Below the pieces are notes generated by a model. That model had not been told where the DNA came from. It saw nothing but the letters and a program-made list of their open reading frames with translations, and did no database searches. This document shows positions 1 to 9,245 of a stretch of 45,895 bases of DNA, in pieces. Position 1 is the first letter of the stretch. Every line of letters begins with the position of its first letter. Made by a program: the position numbers and the translations under genes. This DNA is from Spirochaetales bacterium (GTDB lineage: Bacteria; Spirochaetota; Spirochaetia; Sphaerochaetales; Sphaerochaetaceae): NCBI GenBank assembly GCA_017470995.1, contig JAFUXI010000085.1, positions 1 to 45,895 on the forward strand. The letters are read 5' to 3'.

Positions 1-108
1 AGAAAGATCCTCAACGGCAGAACCCCTGCTCAGATGCTCTGCAAGGAGTTCCCTGACAGAATCATGATACTGAGGTTCTTCAACATCATCCCAAAGGAGG
101 CTGCATGA
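1..108 (+). CDS. IS30-type transposase, C-terminal fragment (cut by window edge)
   Basis: The first 35 codons read in frame to a TGA at 106-108. They contain LNGRTPAQML, which matches the C-terminal LNxxPRxxLGxxTPxE region of IS30-family DDE transposases, and end in NIIPKEAA. Only the tail is visible, so completeness cannot be judged. The same tail occurs on the minus strand at 20587-20713, which shows this insertion sequence is or was multicopy in the genome. Family assignment rests on the short tail and is fairly but not fully secure. Confidence 0.6.
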   Translation, partial: RKILNGRTPAQMLCKEFPDRIMILRFFNIIPKEAA

Positions 109-135
109 AAAACGGACAAATTACTTTACAGGAGA
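109..135 (+). repeat. Right end of the IS30-type element
   Basis: The bases after the transposase stop, including CAAATTACTTTACAGGAGA at 117-135, recur in inverted orientation at 20559-20577. The two copies diverge immediately after the final GGAGA, so the element end lies at about 135 here and about 20559 there. No left end is in the window. Confidence 0.6.
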
Positions 136-221
136 GTGAAAAAAAACTCTACATAGGCTATAGTATCTCACTGGTGCGTCAGACCTGAAAGATGGCCTGA
201 AAGTGCACGAAAAGGTAAAAA

Positions 222-1742
222 ATGATTAAAAACGATATGGAAACAAGACGCTGCGGCGTCCTTATTCACCCGACTTCGTTTCCTTCGCCTTTCGGCATAG
301 GAGATTTCGGGGAAGAAGCCAGACAGACCCTCATGATGCTTGCAAAAGCCAAGGTCAGCCTCTGGCAGATTCTGCCGCTGGGGCCCACAGGGTACGGAGA
401 CAGCCCCTACGCTGCCCGCTCGACATTCGCAGGAAACGAGCTTCTGATAGACCTCAGGTCCCTTGACCGGATGTTCTCCATAGGCAAAACCTATGAGGAC
501 CCGGAGAACAGAACCACAGGCAGGGTCGATTACAATGCAGTCTATGCAAACAAGATGCCGCTTCTCAGGGAAGCTGCACAGCTTTTCATCGACGGCAGAT
601 CCTCAAAGGATGCCTACAATGCATTCTGCGCCGAAAACGCCTGGTGGCTTGATGACTATGCCCTCTATCAGGCGCTGGTCAACCATTTCAACGATTCAAG
701 ATGGTTCATGTGGGAAGACGGCCTCAAGACCAGGAAGAAGACCGTCCTTGCAAAGTGGAGGAAAACCCTCGCATCCCAGATCGAGGTCTACAAGGTCCTG
801 CAGTTCTTCTTCTTCACCCAGTGGGACGACCTTCACAGGTTCGCCAACGGGCTCGGAATCAAGATCATCGGAGATATCCCCATCTATGTCGCAGGTGACA
901 GTGTAGATGCATGGACCAATCCCCAGCTGTTCAAGATCGATGCACAGGGCAACCAGACGGCACAGGCAGGCTGTCCGCCGGATGCCTTTACGGCAGAAGG
1001 TCAGCTCTGGGGCAATCCGGTCTACAACTGGCCCGTCCACAAGGCCGATGATTACTCCTGGTGGAGAACCCGCATGGAAATGACACTCAAGCTGGTTGAT
1101 ATCGTCAGGATAGACCACTTCAGAGGCTTCGAGTCCTACTGGGAAGTTCCGGCCGGCGCAGTCAATGCGGTCAAGGGAGAATGGATCCCCGGACCGGGCA
1201 TGGACCTTTTGTCTCACTTCAAGGGACTGAACGTCATCGGTGAGGATCTCGGATTCCTCACTCCGGCTGTTGCAGCCATGAAGAAGAAGAGCGGCTTCCC
1301 GGGCATGAAGATCGCACAGTTCGCCTGGGACTACTCAAAGGGTTACTTCGATGCAACCAATGCCTACCTGCCCCACAACTACGAGACAAACTGCGTAGCC
1401 TACACAGGTACACATGACAACGAGACAACCCGCGGCTGGTACAACGGTCTGTCAGACCAGTACAAGGATATCGTCAGACGTTATTTCCAGAGTCCGGACG
1501 AGGACATCGTGTGGCAGATGATCAGAGGCCTTCTGGCAAGTGCAGCCAACACGGTGGTGATCCCCATGCAGGACATCCTTGGTCTGGACAACAGCGCCAG
1601 AATGAATCTGCCTTCATCAGTCGGAAGCGCCAACTGGTCCTGGAGATACGATCCGGCTCTAATGCAGGACTGGATGATGGCAAGACTCAGGGAATTCATC
1701 CATCTTTACGGACGTGAACAGCTGGAGAAATGGGATATCTGA
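222..1742 (+). CDS. malQ: 4-alpha-glucanotransferase (amylomaltase), GH77
   Basis: This cytoplasmic enzyme transfers alpha-1,4-glucan segments between maltodextrins and releases glucose during maltose/glycogen use. At 506 residues it has normal length for bacterial MalQ. It opens with RRCGVLIHPTSFPSPFGIG, the family's N-terminal signature. The catalytic nucleophile Asp sits in RIDHFRG (about residue 300), the acid/base Glu in NVIGEDLGF, and the third acidic residue in GTHDNETTRGW. The start at 222 follows AAAAGG at a workable distance; an internal ATG at 237 would also give a good N-terminus. It lies directly behind the IS end and appears monocistronic, with a clear terminator 48 bases after its stop. 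No neighbouring maltose genes are present. Confidence 0.95.
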   Translation: MIKNDMETRRCGVLIHPTSFPSPFGIGDFGEEARQTLMMLAKAKVSLWQILPLGPTGYGDSPYAARSTFAGNELLIDLRSLDRMFSIGKTYEDPENRTTGRVDYNAVYANKMPLLREAAQLFIDGRSSKDAYNAFCAENAWWLDDYALYQALVNHFNDSRWFMWEDGLKTRKKTVLAKWRKTLASQIEVYKVLQFFFFTQWDDLHRFANGLGIKIIGDIPIYVAGDSVDAWTNPQLFKIDAQGNQTAQAGCPPDAFTAEGQLWGNPVYNWPVHKADDYSWWRTRMEMTLKLVDIVRIDHFRGFESYWEVPAGAVNAVKGEWIPGPGMDLLSHFKGLNVIGEDLGFLTPAVAAMKKKSGFPGMKIAQFAWDYSKGYFDATNAYLPHNYETNCVAYTGTHDNETTRGWYNGLSDQYKDIVRRYFQSPDEDIVWQMIRGLLASAANTVVIPMQDILGLDNSARMNLPSSVGSANWSWRYDPALMQDWMMARLREFIHLYGREQLEKWDI

Positions 1743-1789
1743 AATTATTCCTAATTCGGCAATAAAATCTGATAACAATAAAAACATAG

Positions 1790-1818
1790 GGCTGCAACCG
1801 CAAGATTGCAGCCTTTTT
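1790..1818 (+). terminator. Rho-independent terminator after malQ
   Basis: GGCTGCAA (1790-1797) pairs perfectly with TTGCAGCC (1806-1813) around an eight-base loop and is followed by TTTTT (1814-1818). It separates malQ from xpt. Confidence 0.9.
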
Positions 1819-1907
1819 GTTGCACTTGGTTGCAGATTAAACACATAAACCAATGCTTTTGATTTCCATGCAATTGACACTCAAAAACAAATAGGCAACA
1901 CTTAAGC

Positions 1908-2480
1908 ATGGACGAACTGAAAGCACGAATACTGTCGGAAGGCAAGGTCCTTCCAGGCAACATCATCAAGGTCGGGTCGTTTCTCAACCACAGAATCGAT
2001 ACAGCCCTCATGGGCAGGATGGCGGACGAATTCGCCAGACACTTCGACATCTCCAAGATAACAATGATTCTCACCATCGAGGCAAGCGGCATTGCATTGG
2101 CATCGGTCTGCTCCTACAAGTGGGGAATTCCCATGCTCTTTGCCAAGAAAGCCAAGAGCGACAACATCGAGAACGGAATCATCTGCTGCGAAATCTATTC
2201 CTATACCTATAAGAAGAATGTCACCGTCATGGTCGAGTCGGAACTTCTCAAGCCCACAGACAATGTCCTGATCATGGATGATTTCCTGGCAAACGGCGAA
2301 GCCATCCGTGGCCTGACAGACCTTGTCAGGGAAGCCGGAGCAAGCCTTGAAGGCATAGGAATTGCTGTTGAAAAGGGATTCCAGGGCGGCGGAGACAAGT
2401 TCCGCAAGATGGGAATCGATATCTACAGCCTTGCAGTGATCGATTCAGCTGAAAACGGAACAATCAAGTTCAGAGACTGA
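1908..2480 (+). CDS. xpt: Xanthine phosphoribosyltransferase
   Basis: It converts xanthine and PRPP to XMP in purine salvage. The 190-residue protein aligns end to end with Bacillus Xpt: KVGSFLNHRIDTALM near residues 21-35, the TIEASGIA segment, and the PRPP-binding loop VLIMDDFLANGEA around residue 120-132. Six bases separate its stop from the guaA start, so XMP made here feeds directly to the next gene product, which aminates it to GMP. The leader (1819-1907) was inspected for a purine riboswitch of the xpt type and none was evident. No strong Shine-Dalgarno site precedes the ATG. Confidence 0.93.
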   Translation: MDELKARILSEGKVLPGNIIKVGSFLNHRIDTALMGRMADEFARHFDISKITMILTIEASGIALASVCSYKWGIPMLFAKKAKSDNIENGIICCEIYSYTYKKNVTVMVESELLKPTDNVLIMDDFLANGEAIRGLTDLVREAGASLEGIGIAVEKGFQGGGDKFRKMGIDIYSLAVIDSAENGTIKFRD

Positions 2481-2486
2481 AACAAA

Positions 2487-4034
2487 ATGAAAGCCGACGA
2501 AGAAAAAGTGCTGATTCTGGACTTCGGAAGTCAGTACAACCAGCTCATAGCCAGACGCGTGAGAGAGATCGGTATTTACTGTGAAGTAAAACCCTTCTCC
2601 CTTTCATTCAAGGAGATAGAGGATTTTAACCCCATTGCCGTAATACTTTCGGGCGGGCCGTCCAGTGTCTATGACGAGAAATCGCCAAAGATAGACAAAA
2701 GAGTATTCGAACTCGGCGTTCCCGTTTTGGGAATCTGCTACGGAGCCCAGCTGATGGCCCACACGCTCGGCGGAACCGTTGTTCCAGCCGACAGCCTGGC
2801 CAGCCGTGAGTACGGAAGAACCGAAACAGAATTCAATACCAATTCTTCCTTATTCGGCAATATAACAAGCAAAAGCATCACATGGATGAGTCATGGGGAC
2901 AGTGTAAAGCAAATTCCGGAGGGTTTTGAGCCCATCGCCCACTCTGCCGGATGCCCCTATGCAGGCTTCGAGAACAATGAGAAACGCTTCTATGCCGTTC
3001 AGTTCCATCCTGAAGTCAGTCACACTGAAAAAGGTACCGAGATTCTCAGAACCTTCCTTGTTGATATAGCCAAAGCAAAGGCAAACTGGTCCATGGTCAA
3101 CTACAAGCAGACTGCAATCGATGCAATCCGTGCAAAAGTCAAGGACGGCAAGGCCCTGCTCGCTCTCTCTGGCGGTGTGGACAGCTCCGTTGCGGCAGCT
3201 CTGATGTCCCAGGCCATCGGTGAAAACCTGACCTGCGTTTTCGTCGATCACGGTCTCATGCGTAAGGATGAGGGAGATCAGGTCGAGCAGATCTTCTCCT
3301 CCTACAAGCTGAACTTCGTCAGGGTCAACGCCCAGGAGCTCTTTCTGGACAAGCTGAGCGGTGTCAGTGAGCCCGAAAAGAAACGCAAGATAATCGGCGA
3401 GGAATTCATCAGAGTTTTTGAACAAGAAGCAAAGAAGATCGGCAAGGTAGACTTCCTCGTGCAGGGCACAATCTATCCGGATGTCATCGAGTCGGGTCTG
3501 GGCAGCAATGCCGCAGTAATCAAGAGCCACCACAATGTCGGAGGTCTTCCGGACTATGTTGACTTCAAGGAAATCATCGAACCTCTCAGATATCTCTTCA
3601 AGGATGAAGTGCGTCAGCTTGGCAGGGAGCTGGGTCTTCCCGAGTACCTGGTAAGCCGTCAGCCGTTCCCCGGACCGGGCCTTGCAATCCGCATCATCGG
3701 AGACATCACAAAGGAGAAACTGGACGTCCTCAGAGAGGCCGACTGGATCTTCAGAAGCGAGATAGAGAATGCAGCAGTTAAGGATGCAAGCCAATACTTT
3801 GCCGTCCTTACAAACACCCGAAGCGTAGGTGTAATGGGAGACGGAAGGACCTACGAATATACCCTTGCCCTACGCTGCGTCAGTACCTCTGATTTCATGA
3901 CTGCGACGTTTACAAGGATTCCTTACGAACTGTTGGAGAAGATATCCCACCGCATCGTAAACGAAGTCCCCCACATCAACCGCGTTGTCTACGATATCAC
4001 AGCTAAGCCCCCAGCAACTGTAGAGTGGGAATAA
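2487..4034 (+). CDS. guaA: GMP synthase (glutamine-hydrolysing)
   Basis: It aminates XMP to GMP using glutamine and ATP. The full three-domain enzyme is present in 515 residues. The class I glutamine amidotransferase domain (about 8-200) has the nucleophile Cys in [10 protein letters not shown] and the His/Glu pair in QFHPEVSHT. The ATP pyrophosphatase domain has the P-loop [11 protein letters not shown]. The C-terminal dimerisation domain ends in PPATVEWE. It forms an operon with xpt. The last 27 bases of the gene are part of a repeat that recurs at 13368 and 16376, so the gene's 3' end looks like an attachment site whose coding sequence is preserved by the insertion. A second, amidotransferase-less paralogue lies at 44554-45534. 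Confidence 0.97.
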   Translation: MKADEEKVLILDFGSQYNQLIARRVREIGIYCEVKPFSLSFKEIEDFNPIAVILSGGPSSVYDEKSPKIDKRVFELGVPVLGICYGAQLMAHTLGGTVVPADSLASREYGRTETEFNTNSSLFGNITSKSITWMSHGDSVKQIPEGFEPIAHSAGCPYAGFENNEKRFYAVQFHPEVSHTEKGTEILRTFLVDIAKAKANWSMVNYKQTAIDAIRAKVKDGKALLALSGGVDSSVAAALMSQAIGENLTCVFVDHGLMRKDEGDQVEQIFSSYKLNFVRVNAQELFLDKLSGVSEPEKKRKIIGEEFIRVFEQEAKKIGKVDFLVQGTIYPDVIESGLGSNAAVIKSHHNVGGLPDYVDFKEIIEPLRYLFKDEVRQLGRELGLPEYLVSRQPFPGPGLAIRIIGDITKEKLDVLREADWIFRSEIENAAVKDASQYFAVLTNTRSVGVMGDGRTYEYTLALRCVSTSDFMTATFTRIPYELLEKISHRIVNEVPHINRVVYDITAKPPATVEWE

Positions 4035-4036
4035 TT
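4008..4036 (+). repeat. Putative att site at the guaA 3' end (copy A)
   Basis: A 29-base stretch covering the last codons and stop of guaA is repeated without mismatch at 13368-13396 and with one mismatch over 28 bases at 16376-16403, all in direct orientation. The stop codon is inside the repeat. This is the arrangement left when a site-specific recombinase inserts DNA at a gene's 3' end and restores it. A perfect 14-base palindrome, GATAATTAATTATC, follows at 4066-4079. A close relative of it (16434-16447) also follows copy C. Confidence 0.75.
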
Positions 4037-4166
4037 GCATATTCAATCTAATTTATTATAAAGCCGATAATTAATTATCAGCTATTTCTTGCCTTGGATT
4101 ACTTTCCATTGAAAAAGAAGGCAGACGTTATACGGTTAAGTCATTTGTGAGGGTACATTTTTCGGG

Positions 4167-5735
4167 TCAGAATCCAGTTATTCCGAAATCCCTATAGTTC
4201 TTTTTTACATTGTCACTAATTTTTTCCCACCTCAGATCAGCCCCGCTGGCAGTAAGGCTTTTTACCATATCCAGGTCATCAAGAACTTTCTGCATCACGA
4301 ACTTATTGAAGTGACTGTCTTTCTGGAGGGTTCTGTTTATATAGATTTCGAATATAAGCGCTAGATACTCCAAGAATATCTTCCCTTCCAGATTCGTGCT
4401 GGAGGATATGACTGGATAGTTACAATTTAGACGGTCTTTTATATTGCTGAAGGCATGTTCAATCATATGCCTATTTGTGTAAAAGTTGTAGGCCTTCACG
4501 GGATTAGGCTCTGAATCAGAAATCAGAATAGAATAGCCATAGAGTTTTTTTGCTTCCTCAATCGCTTTCTTCTTTGGTCTGGCAGTAATTCCTTTGACAG
4601 GCGTCTTTGTAATCTCAAAATAGCGGTTATATATTTCCTGGTGTCTCGGGTTCATCTCATCTTCTTCAATTTCCTGCTGGTACTTTGCCATGCGGTAATT
4701 GAAAAACTGAGCATCTTCAATCCCGATGCTCCTGCTATAGAACACATGGATGAAAAGACGGTTTTCCCCTTTCGGCACACTCTTTCTGAACGGTCTGTCT
4801 TTACCATAATCCCAGAAGGTCTCAATAGTCCGGAACGAGAGGTCAAGCTTCTCATCATATTCCGCTGAAACTTTGGTGAAATCATCCAGATGGCTGATTA
4901 TCTCCGTCCCCAAATCTCCGTATTTCGGCACAGATAAAAGGAAGTTGATTTTCTCTCTGCAGAGAGCATTGATGTTTTCAATGGAGCAAAAACCACTTCC
5001 AAGCACGAATTGGACATTCTCATAGCCTTTAGTATTCATTGCATCAAGAATGTAGTTAAGCATGTTCATGTCCGAAATCACTTCAGTCTGCTCGTGGTAA
5101 TAAAACGGAAGATAGTCGGGTTTTCCACTGAAAGCGAAAGCAACTGTCAGTTCTTCCATCGTATTCTGTTTGTTGAATGCATTGGTGAAATCGTGCTTCC
5201 TGTGTTCAGACTGGCTTGATAGGAAAGAAGCATCATAGATGGTGACATTCTCCCTGTTTCTCCTTAGGCTCTGAAGGTGAAAGAATTTTATCCGATTCTC
5301 CCGTTTCACGGACGAGAACAGTTTCTCAATGACAATCGGTTTTGAGTACGGAAGATGGTGCCTTTCTGCCCAGTTCTCATATCTGAAGACAGAACTCGAC
5401 CCCTCCATGACAAGGAAATAGACAACAGAAAGAATCTTTGAATAGTTTCTCGGAAAACACTTCTTCAGGTCTTCCTCGATTCCGAGTTTTGCACTTATCT
5501 GATTCAAAAGAAAAGTTGCCCCGAAGCTTTTCGCTTCAAGGCATGGCATGGATAAATCAGAAGCGGTTTCATCGGAAATATTCGTTCCGGTTTTGACAAT
5601 GTTGCCAAACTCATCCAGTTTACCAATCAGTATTCTCTGACTGCGCGACTGTTTTTTCTCCTTGTCCCAGAAGGATTTGGATTCATAGACATATGTGATT
5701 CCGCTTTTTTTGTTTTTTTGGAAAACTACTGCCAT
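4167..5735 (-). CDS. IS1634/IS4-type DDE transposase, probably inactive
   Basis: The 522-residue protein starts with the KKSGITYVYESKSFWDKEKKQ segment seen in IS1634-like transposases. The first acidic residue is recognisable in IYDASFLSS and the Glu region in NRHMIEHAFSNIKDRL. The second catalytic Asp, normally in a (V/S)DRGF(Y/F)S motif, is replaced: the sequence reads VLGSGFCS, with Gly at the Asp position. The start ATG shares its A with the TAA stop of the upstream dehydrogenase (TAATG), so no insertion-sequence left end separates them. This is unusual for an insertion sequence and suggests a 5' deletion or capture into the operon. No terminal inverted repeats were identified. Catalytic failure is inferred from the residue change. 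Confidence 0.8.
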   Translation of the reverse strand: MAVVFQKNKKSGITYVYESKSFWDKEKKQSRSQRILIGKLDEFGNIVKTGTNISDETASDLSMPCLEAKSFGATFLLNQISAKLGIEEDLKKCFPRNYSKILSVVYFLVMEGSSSVFRYENWAERHHLPYSKPIVIEKLFSSVKRENRIKFFHLQSLRRNRENVTIYDASFLSSQSEHRKHDFTNAFNKQNTMEELTVAFAFSGKPDYLPFYYHEQTEVISDMNMLNYILDAMNTKGYENVQFVLGSGFCSIENINALCREKINFLLSVPKYGDLGTEIISHLDDFTKVSAEYDEKLDLSFRTIETFWDYGKDRPFRKSVPKGENRLFIHVFYSRSIGIEDAQFFNYRMAKYQQEIEEDEMNPRHQEIYNRYFEITKTPVKGITARPKKKAIEEAKKLYGYSILISDSEPNPVKAYNFYTNRHMIEHAFSNIKDRLNCNYPVISSSTNLEGKIFLEYLALIFEIYINRTLQKDSHFNKFVMQKVLDDLDMVKSLTASGADLRWEKISDNVKKNYRDFGITGF

Positions 5736-6820
5736 TAACTCGTTGATTCACATAACACTTTGGCGATATCAAGATAGAGCTTGATATCTTCTGCGGCATC
5801 ATAGACATCACACTTCGGTCGTTTGCTTTCTGTAATGCTACGGTAGAATTCCTTTTCCTCTAGACCGAACATATCCTGATAATGGGGACCATAGACGGTA
5901 TGCTTTGCCTTGTCTCCATCAAGTTCATCAACAGTCAGGGTGCTAGGGAGACTTCTAATATAGGGGCTGTCGTATTTAAGCTTGAGCTTACGAGTTCCCT
6001 GATATATTTCGATACTTTCATCGAACTCTACGACCTTCTGGTCATTCATCTCCTCAAATACCATATTGAACCCGTCATACTCGAAGATCAGGGCAAGCTG
6101 CATTCCGTTCGGGGAAACCGTTGCAGCCTTAATCTTCTTCGGAAGTCCTATCAATTCGCGGACTGCGGAAAGAATATGGCAGCCTGATCCCGTAATCAGC
6201 AAGAATGCTATTATCTGAGCTCTTGTTGCATTCTCACCTATTAAGGACTTGATTGAAGCAAAGAGATTGGCCATCATGACCTGTTTTCCCGATGGATCAA
6301 GGTCAGTTGCCTTCTTCTCTGTCCATGTATTGGATATATACCAAGGCCCTTCAAGAATAACAGTCCTGGCGTGGACATAGGTTATGGGAAGGTCTGAGGA
6401 TCTGAGAAGTTCCTTCATCTTGTAAAAGGATTCATTGTATCTTCTGCAGTATCCGACCTGAGCGATCAGGTCCGGATGTCTCTCCTGTGCTTCAATAAGC
6501 CGCTTGGCTGATTCGGCGCTCAGTGTCATCGGTTTCTCAATAAACACATGCTTCCCGGCATCAAGGGCTTTGATTGCATATTCGGCATGGTCACCGGATG
6601 ACATCACCATAACGGCATCAACCTCCGGACAAGCAATCAGCTCTTCTGCAGTTCTGAAGCGGTTTTTGACATTGTATTTGTCGGCGATATAATCGGTAAG
6701 GGCAGCGGAAATATCCGAAACTGCCGTGACTTTGAACATTTCCTCCATATGCTCAAGATTTGGAAGATGAAGAATCTGGGCTGCCTGGCCCAATCCGATG
6801 ATACCCAATCTGACTGTCAT
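5735..6820 (-). CDS. Gfo/Idh/MocA-family NAD(P)-dependent dehydrogenase
   Basis: The 361-residue protein has the N-terminal Rossmann motif GIIGLGQAAQ and the family's EKPMTLS motif (Lys of the catalytic EKP) near residue 95. The C-terminal half is the usual GFO_IDH_MocA substrate domain. Such enzymes oxidise or reduce sugars, inositols or sugar acids; the substrate is not evident here. It is the last metabolic gene of the ABC/PHP operon, 16 bases after the IolE-like gene. Its stop overlaps the transposase start by one base. Because the family C-terminus varies, slight truncation by the transposon fragment cannot be excluded. Confidence 0.85.
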   Translation of the reverse strand: MTVRLGIIGLGQAAQILHLPNLEHMEEMFKVTAVSDISAALTDYIADKYNVKNRFRTAEELIACPEVDAVMVMSSGDHAEYAIKALDAGKHVFIEKPMTLSAESAKRLIEAQERHPDLIAQVGYCRRYNESFYKMKELLRSSDLPITYVHARTVILEGPWYISNTWTEKKATDLDPSGKQVMMANLFASIKSLIGENATRAQIIAFLLITGSGCHILSAVRELIGLPKKIKAATVSPNGMQLALIFEYDGFNMVFEEMNDQKVVEFDESIEIYQGTRKLKLKYDSPYIRSLPSTLTVDELDGDKAKHTVYGPHYQDMFGLEEKEFYRSITESKRPKCDVYDAAEDIKLYLDIAKVLCESTS

Positions 6821-6836
6821 TTGATTTCTCCCTTTT

Positions 6837-7730
6837 TTACTCTATCATATTAATCCGTCTGAGGTATTCTAGATTTTTCTTTGCAGTACGGAATGCAATA
6901 TCAGTCGTTGCCTTGAACATATCCTGCTCGATTACAGCAACACCACGGAAATCAATCTCGCTGAGTACATCTCGCAACTGTTCGAAATCTATGACGCCAT
7001 CCTCCAGATCACACATGACCTGACTCATGAAAGCCTGCATGACGCTCCACCCCTCTTCGATGGATTTCCGACGGATTTCACCATCCACATTCTTGAAATG
7101 CAGATAGGCAATCCTATCCTTGTTCTCCTGAATGAAGTTCAGTGCAGTCTGATCACCTTTGTCTGTGCCACCATTTGAGAACACATGATGTCCGGTATCG
7201 AAACATAGGTAGATATCACCCATCTGAAGCATATGATTGATTTCATCCGTGAACTCTATTGCAGTTCCGGCATGAGGATGAAATACCATCTTGATGCAAT
7301 GTTCTTTCTTCAGATAATCATTTACCTGAAGGATATTGTCATATACAGTTTTCCAGATTTCCGGTGTCCACTCTTTTTTCCTTGGAAAATCCTTGCCATA
7401 GAGTGTTCCGTCCATAACGACCATTTCGCTGCAGTCAAGGTTGTTGAGTCTTGTAGCAAGCTGTTCAATCATGCCTATGCATTGGTCGCGATTCATTGCA
7501 CCAAATGGAATTGTAGCAGTTCCGGCACATACACCCAATCTGTATTTATCCAGCTCACCTTTCAACTTGATTATGTCCTGAGGAAGATATCCGTCCGGGC
7601 CTAACTCAATCTTCTTGTACCCTGCTTCTGAAGCTTGGCTCAGGAATACGGGATATGGGGTATTGGAAGTCCTTCCATCAGCATAAAAAACTCCCCACGA
7701 ACACGGTGCAGTAGCAATTTCGATTCTCAT
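6837..7730 (-). CDS. IolE-like sugar isomerase/dehydratase (xylose isomerase-like TIM barrel)
   Basis: The 297-residue TIM-barrel protein starts with TAPCSWGVFYADG, close to the APxSWG opening of inosose dehydratase IolE. Likely metal ligands are in KKIELGPDG, FHPHAGT, CFDTGHH and VIEQD, the E/H/D/E arrangement of this superfamily. It may dehydrate or epimerise a keto-sugar or keto-inositol produced by the neighbouring MocA-type dehydrogenase. It overlaps the PHP gene by four bases, so translation is probably coupled. IolE proper is a suggestion only; other sugar-phosphate epimerases share the fold. Confidence 0.75.
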   Translation of the reverse strand: MRIEIATAPCSWGVFYADGRTSNTPYPVFLSQASEAGYKKIELGPDGYLPQDIIKLKGELDKYRLGVCAGTATIPFGAMNRDQCIGMIEQLATRLNNLDCSEMVVMDGTLYGKDFPRKKEWTPEIWKTVYDNILQVNDYLKKEHCIKMVFHPHAGTAIEFTDEINHMLQMGDIYLCFDTGHHVFSNGGTDKGDQTALNFIQENKDRIAYLHFKNVDGEIRRKSIEEGWSVMQAFMSQVMCDLEDGVIDFEQLRDVLSEIDFRGVAVIEQDMFKATTDIAFRTAKKNLEYLRRINMIE

Positions 7731-8752
7731 TGTTTCTCCTCCGAAGAATTAACATAATACGGACTGGTGAATGCTATCTCACAGTCCTTGTCCATGACAT
7801 ATCCGCTGAACACAACTCTGAAATGGCCTTTTTTCGCCTTGAACACGATTTCAGCAGGATTGAAACCGTCCAGATCAATCTTTGCGATGACAGCTCCGAA
7901 TCTGCCAATTACCTTGGCAGATTCAGGAACAAAACCATACTTACTCCACTGTTCGGATCTGTAGTCGCCGTCAATCATGACGCTCAGGGATACATCTGAA
8001 CCTTCCCTGACCGTATCACCCGGGAGGATTTCCATGCCTTCCGCATGCGCAACAACCACTGGTCGCGGCCCCATAGAAACCATGGTGCGCCCCATTCGGA
8101 TTGCATCCTTTACCTTATGAGGCAAGTCGCTGTCAGAGCCGTTTACAGCGATATAGGTACATCCCCACGGTTCTTTTTCATCCACTTCGAAGTGCCAGTC
8201 TTTTCCATAGCTGGCCGCAATATGGTAACCCTCGTCAAGAAGACTCTGCCACATATCGACTGCACGCTGGTTTCTTCCGCGATGGATAGAAGGAAAACCC
8301 ACACTCCAGACTTCGATATAATCGACAAGATCCCATCGGGAAACTGTGTATTCCCAACAACATCCCGTACAAATCGGGGATCCGACAGAGAAAGGATGGG
8401 CAATTCCGACCAGTCCACCGTTTTCCTTTACTTCCCTAATCTTTTCATCCATCCCGTCCTTGGTAACATCGCGCCAGTCGACAAATCTGTCTGCGTCAAG
8501 GACAAGCATGTGACCATAGTATGCAGTCCACTCGATTCCTCTGATTACGGGAACGTACTTCGATTCCAGCGCCGGACTAAGCTCAGTAACCCCCGCAGCC
8601 GTATTGTGGTCGGTAAGGGCAATGAGGCTGAGGTCATATCTTTTGGCGCATTCCAGAAGAGACTCAACTGTGAATCTTCCGTCGCTGTGAACTGTATGGC
8701 AATGTAATTCGGCTGCAATCCATTCAATATCTTTCGGTCCGGATAATCTCAT
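7727..8752 (-). CDS. CehA/McbA-type PHP-domain metallohydrolase
   Basis: The 341-residue protein begins its PHP domain at once with ELHCHTVHSDG, followed by LIALTDHN, then EWTAYYGHMLVL and VGIAHPF, the metal-ligand motifs of the PHP phosphoesterase superfamily. CehA-like members hydrolyse phosphodiesters, carbamates or related bonds. The C-terminal 90 residues form a beta-rich accessory domain. No signal peptide is present, so it acts in the cytoplasm, presumably on the imported substrate. It starts two bases after the stop of the preceding gene, which resembles the N-terminal domain that long CehA proteins carry on the same chain. Confidence 0.8.
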   Translation of the reverse strand: MRLSGPKDIEWIAAELHCHTVHSDGRFTVESLLECAKRYDLSLIALTDHNTAAGVTELSPALESKYVPVIRGIEWTAYYGHMLVLDADRFVDWRDVTKDGMDEKIREVKENGGLVGIAHPFSVGSPICTGCCWEYTVSRWDLVDYIEVWSVGFPSIHRGRNQRAVDMWQSLLDEGYHIAASYGKDWHFEVDEKEPWGCTYIAVNGSDSDLPHKVKDAIRMGRTMVSMGPRPVVVAHAEGMEILPGDTVREGSDVSLSVMIDGDYRSEQWSKYGFVPESAKVIGRFGAVIAKIDLDGFNPAEIVFKAKKGHFRVVFSGYVMDKDCEIAFTSPYYVNSSEEKQ

Positions 8753-8754
8753 TT

Positions 8755-9237
8755 TCAGAACTCTCCTTTGATGATTGTCTTGACCTCAACTGAAGGCGTT
8801 ACGACGGCATGACACTGTACGGCTATCCGCCACAACCCTTCATTGATAGGATCAGGCTGGAATCCGTAGCTTGCCCTATCCCTGGATATTTCATGAACCT
8901 GATGGCTCTGGTGCCTGTGTGCACAACCGATGTATTCACCCTTCTCGTTATCGATTGAAACAGTTATGAGATTGTGAAGGGGAAAATCGGAGAAATCTGC
9001 TCCGGCCCAGACCAAAGCAAGCAGTTCCTTGTCATATGGCGGCGGCATGTATTTGTTTAGACAGGCCTTGACCTTTTCCTTTCTCAAATCACCCTTCTCC
9101 ATCTCGTCCGGGCTATATGAGAAGTCGATAAGAATCCGTTTACAGCCTTCCGGAACATAGAAACTGTAGTAGAAGGTATTGTTTGTTGAATCCTCGTAGA
9201 GTACTGATTCAGAAGAAAAGAGAATACGCTCTTCCAT
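8755..9237 (-). CDS. Beta-sandwich protein resembling the N-terminal domain of CehA
   Basis: The 160-residue protein has YYSFYVPEGCKRILIDFSYS near the start and GLWRIAVQCHAV near the end. Both segments resemble the beta-sandwich domain that precedes the PHP domain in long CehA-like proteins. It has no export signal. The ATG at 9237 was chosen over a GTG at 9249 because GAGG lies six bases upstream of it. The next gene begins two bases after its stop, so the two products probably form one split enzyme. A recent frameshift or sequencing error splitting one gene is an alternative, but the PHP gene's own ATG and the clean junction argue for a real split. Confidence 0.6.
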   Translation of the reverse strand: MEERILFSSESVLYEDSTNNTFYYSFYVPEGCKRILIDFSYSPDEMEKGDLRKEKVKACLNKYMPPPYDKELLALVWAGADFSDFPLHNLITVSIDNEKGEYIGCAHRHQSHQVHEISRDRASYGFQPDPINEGLWRIAVQCHAVVTPSVEVKTIIKGEF

Positions 9238-9245
9238 GCTAATCC

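Noticed and set aside
1819-1907. A possible purine riboswitch before xpt
   Set aside because: The conserved purine-aptamer loops and junction were not found in this 89-base leader.
2850-3794. A 314-codon minus-strand frame inside guaA
   Set aside because: The real gene is on the plus strand; this is a codon shadow.
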